Below are positions 37,811 through 47,004 of a stretch of 64,000 bases of DNA, piece by piece; within the stretch, counting starts at the first letter, position 1, and the number at the start of each line of letters is the position of its first letter. This stretch comes from Marinisporobacter sp. (GTDB lineage Bacteria; Bacillota; Clostridia; Peptostreptococcales; Thermotaleaceae), in the NCBI GenBank assembly GCA_025210525.1, contig JAOARP010000066.1:1-64000 (forward strand). Reading direction: 5' to 3'. A program made the translations under genes and the position numbers. Under the pieces are notes generated by a model. That model saw nothing but the letters and a program-made list of their open reading frames with translations, was not told where the DNA came from and ran no database searches.

Positions 37811-39871
37811 CTATAATTTAAATTCCATAATTAAATCTTGTAGCTTTTGTGCTAAAGATAATAAATCTTTACTCGAAGTAGACAATTCCTGCATAGATAA
37901 GGTCTCCTCTTCTGTACTTGCAGCAACTTCTTCTGTGCTTGCTGCATTTTGTTGTGCTAAAGATGATAATTGTTCCATCACTTGAAGAATTGTATTTTTA
38001 TTATGAATCATTTCACTCTTAGATCTATTTAGCTGCTCTATTTCTTTTAAAGATTGATCTACTACATTTAATATATTTTGATATTTTGTTTCTGCATGTT
38101 TTACTAACTGATGCTGTTGTTGCATCCCTTCTTGAGTTCTTGACATAGTCTCTACTGTCTGTTTAGAATTCATCTGGAGTTCACTTACCTTTTCATCAAT
38201 TTCTTTTGTGAATGCAGAAGATTGTTCAGCAAGCTTTCTTATTTCCTGAGCAACCACAGAGAATCCTTTTCCAGCTTCACCTGCTCTAGCCGCCTCTATA
38301 GCAGCATTTAACGCCAATAAGTTTGTTTGTTCTGCTATGGATGCAATCAATTTACTTGCTTCTTCTATTTTATTTGAACTTTCATTTGTATTTTTTATAA
38401 GATTTGTTACTTCATTAGTCATATTTTCATTATCATTTGAGATAATAGATAAGCGATTTACAATATCAAACCCTTCTTTTACATTGTAATCTATATTCTC
38501 ATATGCATTATTTATTCCCAAAACATATCTATCCATACTTTCAATATGTTTACTAAGCTCATTTAATTTTATAGATCCATCTGTTGTATTTGTAGCTTGT
38601 TCTGTGGCTCCTTCTGCAATTTGCTCTATGGTCTTAGCAATTTCCTCCGTAACACTTAATACCTTATGGCTCGTTTCATTAAATGTCTCTGAAGACATGG
38701 TTAAATCATTTGCTCCATTAGATATAAGCTTTATCATTTTTCTAATATTATGTACTACTTGATTTAATTTATCAGCTAATATACCCATTTCATCATTTCT
38801 ATTTATTAACTTCTCATTCACTTTCTCCCTTAAATCCCCACTGGCAAGTAGTACTGCATATGCAGACATATCTTTTAAGGGGCTTGATATAGTCTTTGAA
38901 AATATATATATAGCAAAGGCACTCATTAATAAAACAATAAATATAATTCCTAAAACTTTATTTCTTGTATCATTTATTGTTTTCAAATAAGCACTTGTAG
39001 ATGTATATGTAATAATATATATATCTAAATCCTCATATTTTTCATAAGAAACTATATTTTCACTTTCATTTAAAGTATAAAATCCTGTTCCTGAAGTATT
39101 CTCTATCATTTCTTTATATAATGTCGGATTTTCTTCCTTAAAATTATATTTGAAAAGTTCATCTACATTTTCTGAAGCAACAATAAATCCATCCTCACTC
39201 ATTAATACAGTTTTCTGATCCTCCTCTGTATTCTCATTTCCTATAACTGTTTTCACTAGATCATATAAACTTATAGGAAACATCAATAGTGGAAAATGAC
39301 TACTTTGTGAGTCAATCGGTTGAGCCATTATCACAATAGGTAATCCATTTTTAGGCGCTTTGATTACCTTCCCTACATGAAATTTCTTCATATTAAATGT
39401 TTCTATATACCATTTTCCAGCTTCTCCTGCATTTTGCAGACGTACACCTGGCAGTATAGGTGCTTTTGCAGCATTCATATCTACATAATCATCATAAGTA
39501 AAAACAATATTATTATTAAACGTTTTTGTAATCTCCCAATTGTCTTCAAGAAGCTTTTGTAGTTTTTCATCTCCTTGTGGATTTCGTCCATTCGTATCTA
39601 TATCTTTTAAATACGCTAATAAAAAGGGGTCCTTTGCCATACTGTTGAGATGTCTCACTGCACCCTCTACTAAATAATCAATAGCCTGTACTTTACTATG
39701 ATTTGTATTTTGTATAAATTCTCGATATTCTTTTTCCTTACTTTCTTTAATCATTGTAAAATAAAAAATATTAATAATTACTACCGGAATCATGATCAAA
39801 GCCATTGTTACGATAAATATTTTTGAAAAAATAGAATTAAACCCTATTCGTTGAAAATATCCTTTTTTCAT
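37811..39871 (-). CDS. Methyl-accepting chemotaxis protein with dCache sensor
   Basis: A 686-residue chemoreceptor: membrane helix about 15-38, double-Cache sensor (40-310; segments [33 protein letters not shown] and [20 protein letters not shown]), second helix about 312-332, HAMP, and signalling domain with the tip [37 protein letters not shown]. The ligand is unknown. The only good ribosome site, AAAGGAGGGG, is about 34 bases before the ATG, and an inverted repeat between them could bring the two together. No che genes are adjacent. Confidence 0.92.
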   Translation of the reverse strand: MKKGYFQRIGFNSIFSKIFIVTMALIMIPVVIINIFYFTMIKESKEKEYREFIQNTNHSKVQAIDYLVEGAVRHLNSMAKDPFLLAYLKDIDTNGRNPQGDEKLQKLLEDNWEITKTFNNNIVFTYDDYVDMNAAKAPILPGVRLQNAGEAGKWYIETFNMKKFHVGKVIKAPKNGLPIVIMAQPIDSQSSHFPLLMFPISLYDLVKTVIGNENTEEDQKTVLMSEDGFIVASENVDELFKYNFKEENPTLYKEMIENTSGTGFYTLNESENIVSYEKYEDLDIYIITYTSTSAYLKTINDTRNKVLGIIFIVLLMSAFAIYIFSKTISSPLKDMSAYAVLLASGDLREKVNEKLINRNDEMGILADKLNQVVHNIRKMIKLISNGANDLTMSSETFNETSHKVLSVTEEIAKTIEQIAEGATEQATNTTDGSIKLNELSKHIESMDRYVLGINNAYENIDYNVKEGFDIVNRLSIISNDNENMTNEVTNLIKNTNESSNKIEEASKLIASIAEQTNLLALNAAIEAARAGEAGKGFSVVAQEIRKLAEQSSAFTKEIDEKVSELQMNSKQTVETMSRTQEGMQQQHQLVKHAETKYQNILNVVDQSLKEIEQLNRSKSEMIHNKNTILQVMEQLSSLAQQNAASTEEVAASTEEETLSMQELSTSSKDLLSLAQKLQDLIMEFKL

Positions 39872-39880
39872 TTTTTAATC

Positions 39881-39902
39881 GTTGGTACTTTATTATACCA
39901 AC
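39881..39902 (-). promoter_or_regulatory. Hairpin between ribosome site and start codon of a chemoreceptor gene
   Basis: In the minus-strand transcript, GTTGGTA and TACCAAC (7-bp arms, 8-base loop) lie between AAAGGAGGGG (39915-39906) and the ATG at 39871. If folded, the gap shrinks to about 12 bases. The repeat also contains a TATAAT, so a start inside the leader is an alternative. Confidence 0.4.
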
Positions 39903-40189
39903 ACACCCCTCCTTTATCTTTTTATAGTTATTCTCATTATTCACTATATATAGCACATGTTTACAATTCAACCTTATAAAAACATCAACTCTTCAATTTT
40001 TTGAACCTATATCGCTTTTCTGAATTATCTTATTTTTTTGTAAATTTCGACATTTTATTTGACTATATATTACCATATAAGGCAAATTAAATCAACATTC
40101 CTTATTACTACTTGTGTAGTATATTTCTAACTTACTATGATATAATTATTAACGATATAGGGAATACTGCATGCAGAGGAGTTTTTCAA

Positions 40190-40930
40190 ATGATAAAATT
40201 TCAAAAAAAATACAATAAGCTCTTTCTAAACAATATAAGAAAAGCTATTGATGATTATGGAATGATCCAACCTTATGATAAAGTAGCAGTAGGTTTGTCA
40301 GGAGGAAAAGATAGTATTTTTCTTTTATTCTGCCTAAAGTTAATTCAATTAACTTCTATAAAAAACTTTGAATTAATTGGTATTCATATTGATTTAGGCT
40401 TTTCTATAGATCCATCTCCACTAAAAAATTATTGTATAGATCATCATATCCCACTTATTATAGAAAAAACAAATATTGCTGATGTCGTTTTTAATGAGCG
40501 AAAAGAAAAGAATCCCTGTTCTCTTTGTTCAAAGCTTAGAAGAGGTGCTTTAGCAAGGGTTTCAAAGAAGCATCATATAAATAAAATTGCACTAGGTCAC
40601 AATAGTGATGATGTCATCGAAACCCTATTTATGAATGTTTTAAAGGTAGGCAAATTAGGAACTTTTCATCCAAATAGTTATAATCATGAGAAAGATATAA
40701 GTATGATCAGACCGATAATTTATATAAGAGAAGTTTTAATAGAATCTATTGTTGATACATATCATCTCCCTGTTATTAAAAGCACTTGTCCTATGGACAA
40801 AAAAACTACTAGACAAGAAATGAAAAATTTATTGATACAATTAGAACATGTTTATCCGGATGCACAACAAAAAATTTTATCTGCTTTATCTAATTATGAT
40901 CCCAAAAATCTTTGGAAGAAAGAATTATAA
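40190..40930 (+). CDS. TtcA-like tRNA 2-thiocytidine synthetase (PP-loop ATPase)
   Basis: A 246-residue adenylating thiolase of the TtcA/TtuA group that would thiolate a tRNA base using ATP and an Fe-S cluster. The PP-loop is SGGKDS (near 41-46). The cluster Cys pair is NPCSLCSKLRRG and the third Cys is KSTCPMDKKTTR, a pattern that needs anaerobic or protected conditions. The frame is open from 40112, but GAGGAG nine bases before the ATG at 40190 gives the conserved N-terminus MIKFQKKYNKLF. In Firmicutes the exact tRNA target of such paralogues is uncertain. Confidence 0.85.
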   Translation: MIKFQKKYNKLFLNNIRKAIDDYGMIQPYDKVAVGLSGGKDSIFLLFCLKLIQLTSIKNFELIGIHIDLGFSIDPSPLKNYCIDHHIPLIIEKTNIADVVFNERKEKNPCSLCSKLRRGALARVSKKHHINKIALGHNSDDVIETLFMNVLKVGKLGTFHPNSYNHEKDISMIRPIIYIREVLIESIVDTYHLPVIKSTCPMDKKTTRQEMKNLLIQLEHVYPDAQQKILSALSNYDPKNLWKKEL

Positions 40931-40932
40931 AA

Positions 40933-40955
40933 AATGACCATTTATTTTGGTCATT
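40933..40955. terminator. Bidirectional terminator overlapping the lipoprotein gene end
   Basis: AATGACCA and TGGTCATT form an 8-bp stem with T-runs on both strands. It serves the ttcA-like gene and, on the minus strand, includes the TGA stop of the lipoprotein gene. Confidence 0.75.
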
Positions 40956-42411
40956 TTTTATTCTCTATACTATTAATGGTATCATTCCACCGATCTACAT
41001 AACTACCCGTTGCCCATTCTGCCATAACAATCCTTTCATCTTCTTTTAAATCTATTTTCTTCATATACTTATATGACAATTGATTGTCCTTTATTCCATA
41101 TACATAAATCCCTTCTTTTGCAACAACAAGGGCTATATCTTTTTTAGGTGAAGTAAAAATATCCTTTGCCTGAGGTACTCTTTTCTTTACTTCATTCCAA
41201 GATACATATAATTGATCATAATGAACAATTTTATAAGGTGGAATCATCTGAATACTAAATTCTAAAAATTTATTTCCCTCCTTTTTGTTGTATAATCTTC
41301 CTTTCATAATCCAATGTCCATTCCTTCTTGTTAATGTAAAATCTTTTTCCCTTGGTTTATAAAAACTATCGGCTTCACTTATATTTAGATTTGAAAGAGC
41401 TCCTTTTGCCGAATTGAAGAAAGCATCTTTTCCTTTATCTCCTGCAAGATCTGATATTTTTATACCTTCTTTCACATTATCTACAAGGAGCATTTTAAGA
41501 TATGGTAAATTTTTTATATGTTTTCCGTAGGCTGTTGCAATATAATCATTTCCTACAAATAAAATTTGTCTTTTTATATTTTCTTCTAATTCTTGTTGCT
41601 TATATATATTTTTTTCTTTTTCTTCTACATTTCCCTTTACTTTATTATTTTTATCTATAGGATAGGCAAAGATTTCATCCTTTTTAACTTCTTCTTGTAT
41701 AACCTCATTTTTTCCAACTATCCAAAAACCACTTTTTCTTGGTACAAATAGTTCATTTATTTCTTTTATGGGATATAGCTTTTTATTTTCTGCTGCAATC
41801 CATAAAGTTCTGTAAGACTCCTCTTCTGTTTCATCATCAAAAGATCTTAGTCCTATTAAAACCCCTGAACTCACTAAATCAGATTCCTTTTTTTCTTTTT
41901 GATTCTTATTTTTATTTTGTAAATATTTATCGATTCTTTCTTCATTGATTAAGTCAGATATTTTGCTCAAATAATAAATTTCATCCTCCATACAAACTAT
42001 TAATTCTTGATCCTTTACTCTAATGAAATCATAAAAATATTGGTCTTTTGAAGTAATAGAAATCACTTCAATTTTTTCACCATCAAGCTTTAAATCTTTG
42101 TAAGCTGATTTATGAGCATATAAAAAATAATCTTTCCCATCTACACGCTTCACCTTATATTCAGGTTCCTCACATATTTCTTCTCCTAAGATAGCCATCT
42201 TTTCACTAAATATTGCCGTTTTTCCTATCAAAATTTTCCCATCGTCTTTTTCTGTCTTATACTTTTCAACCTTCCAAGTTCCCTTAATAGGAATCACTTT
42301 ATTTTTAGGGGCTTGAATACTTTTTCCAACATCTAATTTTATATCTATACAACCCTGCAAAAAAATAGTTCCTACCAGTAGAATCATCCAAAGAATTATT
42401 CCTTTTTTCAT
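40951..42411 (-). CDS. Large lipoprotein of unknown function beside a two-component system
   Basis: A 486-residue exported protein with a lipoprotein signal (LLVGTIFLQGC, Cys21) and no domain I recognise. The body is rich in beta-strand-like segments (GTWKVEKYKTEKDDGK, YVYGIKDNQLSYKYMKK), suggesting a repeated beta or propeller structure at the cell surface. It starts 28 bases after the histidine kinase stop, so it belongs to the same operon and could be a sensor accessory or a regulon output. Its stop codon lies inside the terminator hairpin. Confidence 0.75.
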   Translation of the reverse strand: MKKGIILWMILLVGTIFLQGCIDIKLDVGKSIQAPKNKVIPIKGTWKVEKYKTEKDDGKILIGKTAIFSEKMAILGEEICEEPEYKVKRVDGKDYFLYAHKSAYKDLKLDGEKIEVISITSKDQYFYDFIRVKDQELIVCMEDEIYYLSKISDLINEERIDKYLQNKNKNQKEKKESDLVSSGVLIGLRSFDDETEEESYRTLWIAAENKKLYPIKEINELFVPRKSGFWIVGKNEVIQEEVKKDEIFAYPIDKNNKVKGNVEEKEKNIYKQQELEENIKRQILFVGNDYIATAYGKHIKNLPYLKMLLVDNVKEGIKISDLAGDKGKDAFFNSAKGALSNLNISEADSFYKPREKDFTLTRRNGHWIMKGRLYNKKEGNKFLEFSIQMIPPYKIVHYDQLYVSWNEVKKRVPQAKDIFTSPKKDIALVVAKEGIYVYGIKDNQLSYKYMKKIDLKEDERIVMAEWATGSYVDRWNDTINSIENKK

Positions 42412-42439
42412 ACATCTTTCTCCTAATTTTTTAGGTATT

Positions 42440-43825
42440 TTAAAGAATAGGTAATCTTATGTGAACAATAGTTCCTTCATCTAGCTTACTTTCTATCATA
42501 AATTTTCCTTCATGAAGTTTGATAATCTCATCGCAAATAGATAACCCTATACCATTTTTAGATTTACTATTTTTCCCTTTATAAAATTTTTCTTTTACCT
42601 TAGGCAAATCTTCACTACTAATGCCACATCCATTATCGCTTATAACCATATGTAGAAATTCTTTATCTTTTTTCGCTACAAAGGTTACTTTTCCTCCTTG
42701 ATTTGTAAATTTAAAGGCATTATCTAAAACATTTATAAGTACCTGCTTCATTCTATTTTCATCTATACACATAGGAGGAATATCTTTTTCATATACTACA
42801 TGGAAAGTAATTTTTTCCCTTGCTGCACGGGGTCCCATATATTTTTCAATATATTGGATCAAATCCTTCATAACAATTTCTCGTTTGTTTAAAGTAATTT
42901 TCCCTGATACAAATTTTGAGAAATCTAAAAGTTCCTCCACCATAGCTGTCAATCTTTCACTTTCCTTTTCAATGATCTTTAATCCTTCTTTCATAGTCTC
43001 CTTGTCTTCAAATTCTTCTTTATTTAAAAGAATAGCCCACCCTTTAATAGCCGTTAGAGGTGTTCTAAGCTCATGAGAAATAGAAGATATAAATTCGTTT
43101 TTTAATTCGTCTTTTTTTACAATCTCTTTTGCCATAAAATTAAATGTATCTGATAATTTTCCAACTTCATCATCAAATCGTTTTTCATTTCTTACTCTAA
43201 AATTTCCTAGAGCCATTTTTTCAGCTACACGAGTCAATTCTTTTATAGGATCTGTAATGGTATTTGCTAAAATAATACTTACAATGCCTGCTACCAAAAT
43301 GACAATAGCTCCGATTCCTAAAAATAAAAAAGCTATTCTTCTAATTCCCTTATTCACTTCTTCTAAAGATGTAATAAATCTTAATACTCCAACTTTTTTC
43401 TCATCAGATTTTAATGGATAAGCAACTGCCATTACATTATAATCATCATAATTTATTTTTCCAATCCATGTTCCCTTTTCTCCCTTTAATGCAGCTTTGA
43501 CGTCCTCTGTTGTTATTACTCCTTTATGTGCCACACCAATTGAATCCATTAATACTTTTCCTGAAAGATTAATGATTTGAACTTGTGCCGATGTTTGCTT
43601 CCAAAATATATCTACGTTATCTAAAATATTATCTTCAAGGGTGGCATCAGAAAAATATCTTGAATAGAATTCAGAAGAAATAGTAATTTGATTGGTTAAA
43701 ACATCTTCAACATTTTTATAGTAATACTGCTTAACAAAATTGATTAACAATATTTCAAAAAATAATACGCTAAAAAAAACAACTAACATAAAATTAATAG
43801 CTACTCTTTTCTTTATGCTTTTCAT
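42440..43825 (-). CDS. Sensor histidine kinase
   Basis: A 461-residue membrane kinase: helix about 8-30, an extracytoplasmic sensor of roughly 130 residues (PAS/Cache-like, QVQIINLSGKVLMDS and DYNVMAVAYPLKSDEKKVGVLRFIT), helix about 165-190, HAMP (TDPIKELTRVAEKMALGNF), HisKA with the phosphorylated His in SSISHELRTPLTAIKG, and the ATPase domain (NVLDNAFKFTNQGG, DNGCGIS, KSKNGIGLSICDEI). It resembles WalK/PhoR/ResE-type kinases. It lies 21 bases after the response regulator gene. The signal is unknown. Confidence 0.93.
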   Translation of the reverse strand: MKSIKKRVAINFMLVVFFSVLFFEILLINFVKQYYYKNVEDVLTNQITISSEFYSRYFSDATLEDNILDNVDIFWKQTSAQVQIINLSGKVLMDSIGVAHKGVITTEDVKAALKGEKGTWIGKINYDDYNVMAVAYPLKSDEKKVGVLRFITSLEEVNKGIRRIAFLFLGIGAIVILVAGIVSIILANTITDPIKELTRVAEKMALGNFRVRNEKRFDDEVGKLSDTFNFMAKEIVKKDELKNEFISSISHELRTPLTAIKGWAILLNKEEFEDKETMKEGLKIIEKESERLTAMVEELLDFSKFVSGKITLNKREIVMKDLIQYIEKYMGPRAAREKITFHVVYEKDIPPMCIDENRMKQVLINVLDNAFKFTNQGGKVTFVAKKDKEFLHMVISDNGCGISSEDLPKVKEKFYKGKNSKSKNGIGLSICDEIIKLHEGKFMIESKLDEGTIVHIRLPIL

Positions 43826-43846
43826 ACATTCTCCCTATTTTTCCTC

Positions 43847-44530
43847 TTATTTCTTCCATCTATAGCCTACCCCCCAAACGGTTTCAATGAAACTAGGTTT
43901 TGATGGGTCTTCTTCTATTTTCCTTCTTAATCTTCGAATATTTACATCTACGATCTTCGTATCTCCAACAAAATCCCATCCCCAAACTGAATCTAATAGT
44001 TCATCCCTCGTAAAAGCTTTTCCTGGATTTTCTACAAACATCTTTATTAATAAATATTCCTTTGGTGTCATGTCCACAATTGTTTCTTTTTTGTATACAA
44101 TATGTGCAGCTTTATCGATTTTAAAGGGTCCATTTTTAATAATTGTATCTTCTTTTTCCTTACCATCATCCATTCGCCTGATCAGTGCCTCTACTCTAAG
44201 TACTAATTCTGTTGGATTAAAAGGCTTTATCACATAATCATCTGCACCTAATTTGAGTCCTGAAATTTTATCTATATCTTGACTACGAGCTGTAAGCATA
44301 ATGATTCCCATATGAGGATATTCTTTTCTTAAGGCTTCACATACCCTAAACCCATCTATCCCTGGTAACATTACATCTAATAATGCAACAGATGGTTTCT
44401 CTTCTTTAGCCTTTTGGATTCCTTCTTCTCCTGATGCTGCTTCTATAATCGTATACTCACTATTTTTAAAGCTTACCTTCAACAAACTTCTAATGCTACT
44501 TTCATCCTCTACAATTAATATTTTGTGCAT
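43847..44530 (-). CDS. OmpR/PhoB-family response regulator
   Basis: A 227-residue regulator with receiver domain (acidic pair in LIVEDESSI, phosphoacceptor Asp in VALLDVMLPG, conserved Lys in DDYVIKPFNP) and a C-terminal winged-helix domain (TPKEYLLIKMFVENPGKAFTRDELLDSVWGWDFVGDTKIVDVNIRRLRRKIE). The frame starts at 44554 but AAAGGAG lies before the ATG at 44530 (MHKILIVEDE), the expected N-terminus. It is followed by its kinase and preceded by an EamA transporter gene, 40 bases away, which may be cotranscribed. Confidence 0.93.
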   Translation of the reverse strand: MHKILIVEDESSIRSLLKVSFKNSEYTIIEAASGEEGIQKAKEEKPSVALLDVMLPGIDGFRVCEALRKEYPHMGIIMLTARSQDIDKISGLKLGADDYVIKPFNPTELVLRVEALIRRMDDGKEKEDTIIKNGPFKIDKAAHIVYKKETIVDMTPKEYLLIKMFVENPGKAFTRDELLDSVWGWDFVGDTKIVDVNIRRLRRKIEEDPSKPSFIETVWGVGYRWKK

Positions 44531-44570
44531 CCTTTTATAGCTCCTTTGATTCATATATTTATCATTATGT

Positions 44571-45455
44571 TTATACTGATTCCTTAGGAGTATTTAAATA
44601 TTTATCTAAAATACCACTTACTCCCACTAATGAAATCATGATCAGAATTCCTCCCATAATAATTCTTAATGATATTAACTCAGAAAATAAACTCACTCCT
44701 AATACTACTCCAAAAATAATTCTGCTAGAAGCCACTAATGCGCCTGTTGCTGAATCCACATATCTGTAGCCAATAGTAATAAACAATTGTCCTAATACCC
44801 CCATCAATGCTGATAAAAAAATATATAATGCAACTATTGGTGTAGGCATCTCTAAATAAGGCAACATTAATACAAAGGTAATTACGCTCCCAATAGACAT
44901 TAAATAGAAAATAATCAAATAGCTTTCATCATGTTTTCTAGCTTCACGTAATGAAGATACGGCAAAAGCAGCCATGATTCCAGCCATTAGTCCTGCAAGA
45001 TCTCCTTTATTGATATGATTAAAGTCAGGAAAAACAATTAAATAATAGCCAATCATTGTTAAAATTAAAAACACATAATATATTTTCTTTACCTTTTCTT
45101 TGTTGATGTATGGTGCCATTAAAAAAACAAATACTGGATAAGTCATGTTTAACATATTGGCATTCGTAATAGTCGTAAATTGTACAGCTATGAAAAAAAA
45201 TATAATAGTTAATGTGTTAAAAATTGCTCTTAAAATAATGTACTTTACATTATTCGGCTTTAAATTTTTCTTCTTAAAAATCACATAAGACGAAAATATA
45301 ATAAATCCCAATATAAAACGACCAAATGCCATAACAATGCCTGGGTAATTTGAATTTTGCATAGCAATTTTTGCAAATACAGAATTTAATGCAAAAAATA
45401 ATGCTGATACAGCCACAAAAAAAATCCCTTTATAAGTTCCCTTGAATATATCCAT
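44571..45455 (-). CDS. EamA/DMT-family transporter
   Basis: A 294-residue membrane protein with ten predicted helices in two EamA repeats (FFVAVSALFFALNSVFAKIAMQNS and GDLAGLMAGIMAAFAVSSLREARKH). Such carriers usually export or import metabolites or amino acids; the substrate is unknown. The start at 45455 is set by GGAGGGGG seven bases upstream, and the earlier ATG at 45479 only overlaps that site. It may be the first gene of a four-gene unit with the two-component system and lipoprotein. A palindrome overlaps its promoter region. Confidence 0.85.
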   Translation of the reverse strand: MDIFKGTYKGIFFVAVSALFFALNSVFAKIAMQNSNYPGIVMAFGRFILGFIIFSSYVIFKKKNLKPNNVKYIILRAIFNTLTIIFFFIAVQFTTITNANMLNMTYPVFVFLMAPYINKEKVKKIYYVFLILTMIGYYLIVFPDFNHINKGDLAGLMAGIMAAFAVSSLREARKHDESYLIIFYLMSIGSVITFVLMLPYLEMPTPIVALYIFLSALMGVLGQLFITIGYRYVDSATGALVASSRIIFGVVLGVSLFSELISLRIIMGGILIMISLVGVSGILDKYLNTPKESV

Positions 45456-45507
45456 TTCTATTCCCCCTCCATAAAACATTTTACCAAATATCCTTAAAAG
45501 AATACAG

Positions 45508-45528
45508 TTTTTATACAGTGTATAAAAA
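45508..45528. promoter_or_regulatory. Palindrome upstream of the EamA transporter gene
   Basis: TTTTTATAC-AGT-GTATAAAAA: perfect 9-base arms with a 3-base centre. It lies 53-73 bases before the EamA start and is flanked by direct ATCCTTAAA repeats, so it is placed like an operator. Confidence 0.5.
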
Positions 45529-45561
45529 TATCCTTAAATAGCTCCTTCTTAAAAATAAGGT

Positions 45562-45590
45562 TTGACAACTCCTAAAAAAATATATATATT
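45562..45590 (+). promoter_or_regulatory. Sigma-A promoter of the nucleoside salvage operon
   Basis: TTGACA (45562-45567), 17-base spacer, TATATT (45585-45590). The transcript would begin near 45597, more than 200 bases before deoB, leaving room for the structured leader. Confidence 0.7.
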
Positions 45591-45596
45591 AAAATT

Positions 45597-45747
45597 ATAT
45601 AGTAAAAAATATAATGGTTTTTAGGAACCTTTCGGCTTGCCACCGTTACAAGGTGAATATGGATTTGATCCATAGACAAGGGTGATAACACGAATGATGC
45701 TTCGTCCCTTAGATAATTTGTTTCAATTTATCTAAGGGACTTTTTTA
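45597..45747 (+). promoter_or_regulatory. Structured leader with intrinsic terminator upstream of deoB; riboswitch class not recognised
   Basis: A 5' leader with several local stems: CACC-GTTACAA-GGTG, TATGGATTTGATCCATA, and AAGGG-(bulge TGATAAC)-ACGAA-TGATGC-TTCGT-CCCTT. The last stem uses CCCTT, which is also the left arm of a 13-bp terminator (GTCCCTTAGATAA / TTATCTAAGGGAC, 45704-45740) followed by six T. The two folds exclude one another, as in a transcriptional attenuator. It does not carry the purine-riboswitch core, T-box, or other class signatures I know. A nucleobase, nucleoside or sugar phosphate would be the expected ligand from its genes, which is inference. Confidence 0.65.
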
Positions 45748-45815
45748 AATATCAAAATATTTATATAACCATCAATTATGGTTATATGATAATCAATGTC
45801 TGAGGGGGCTATATA

Positions 45816-46991
45816 ATGATTAACAGAGTTATTTGGATTGTACTTGACAGTGTAGGCATGGGAGCGCTACCAGATGCCCAAAAATATGGCGATATGGGTA
45901 GTAACACCATTGGAAATATTTCTAAGGCTTTAGGTGGACTCAATCTACCAAACATGGAAAGACTAGGTCTTGGTCATATTGACGGTATAGAAGGCATAAA
46001 AAAAACAGACAATCCTATTGGATGCTATGGGCGTTTTGCAGAAAAATCAGATGGAAAAGATACAACTACAGGGCACTGGGAAATGTGTGGTGTTTGTCTT
46101 GAGAAACCTTTTCCAACTTATCCAAATGGTTTCCCAAAAGAGGTTGTAGACGCTTTTGAAAAAGCTATTGGTACAAAAATGATCGGCAATAAGCCCGCTT
46201 CTGGTACAGCCATCATTGAAGAATTAGGAGAAGAACATATAAAAACAGGACACCCTATTGTATATACTTCTGCTGATAGTGTATTCCAAATTGCAGCTCA
46301 TGAGGAGATTATTCCTCTTGATTCTTTGTACGAAATGTGTAGAATAGCTAGAAATATTTTAAAGGAAGAACATGGTGTTGCAAGAGTCATTGCTAGACCA
46401 TTTCTAGGAAAACCTGGTCATTTTACTAGAACATCAAATAGAAGAGATTTTTCTCTAGTTCCTCCACATGCTACATTGCTAGACCATCTTAAAGATGCTA
46501 AACATTCTGTAATAGGAGTTGGAAAAATTGAAGATATTTTTTCAAACCAAGGAATTACAGAAGCTATTCATACAAAAGATAATATGGATGGAGTTGATCA
46601 AACCCTTCATTATATGAAGCAAAATAATAAGGGATTGATTTTTACAAATCTTGTTGATTTTGATATGAAGTGGGGTCATCGTAATAATGTAGAAGCCTAT
46701 GGAAAAGGATTAGAAGCTTTTGATGAAAGACTTTATAAAATTTTAGATACTATGAATGATACAGATATACTATTCATTACTGCTGATCATGGGTGTGATC
46801 CTACAATGCCTGGAACAGATCATTCAAGAGAATATGTACCATTTTTAGCTTACGGGAAAGCGTTAAAAGAAAATCATAATTTAAAAACAAGAGAAACCTT
46901 TTCTGATATGGGGCAAACTATTGCTGAAATATTTGATATAAAACCTATTAAAAAGGGTAATAGTTTCTTAAAAGAAATTATATCTAAATAA
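45816..46991 (+). CDS. deoB: Phosphopentomutase
   Basis: A 391-residue alkaline-phosphatase-superfamily mutase that interconverts (deoxy)ribose 1-phosphate and 5-phosphate, linking nucleoside phosphorolysis to the pentose pathway. The motifs are [17 protein letters not shown] (metal Asp), [14 protein letters not shown] with the catalytic Thr, [14 protein letters not shown], and [28 protein letters not shown] (metal ligands). The length is typical. GAGGGGG precedes the ATG. It is the first gene of a four-gene purine salvage operon behind the attenuator. Confidence 0.96.
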   Translation: MINRVIWIVLDSVGMGALPDAQKYGDMGSNTIGNISKALGGLNLPNMERLGLGHIDGIEGIKKTDNPIGCYGRFAEKSDGKDTTTGHWEMCGVCLEKPFPTYPNGFPKEVVDAFEKAIGTKMIGNKPASGTAIIEELGEEHIKTGHPIVYTSADSVFQIAAHEEIIPLDSLYEMCRIARNILKEEHGVARVIARPFLGKPGHFTRTSNRRDFSLVPPHATLLDHLKDAKHSVIGVGKIEDIFSNQGITEAIHTKDNMDGVDQTLHYMKQNNKGLIFTNLVDFDMKWGHRNNVEAYGKGLEAFDERLYKILDTMNDTDILFITADHGCDPTMPGTDHSREYVPFLAYGKALKENHNLKTRETFSDMGQTIAEIFDIKPIKKGNSFLKEIISK

Positions 46992-47004
46992 GGAGGAGAA
47001 AAAA

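Noticed and set aside
45597-45747. Purine (guanine/adenine) riboswitch upstream of deoB
   Set aside because: The gene context fits, but the conserved core and loop-loop elements of purine aptamers are not present in the leader, so I report it as unassigned.
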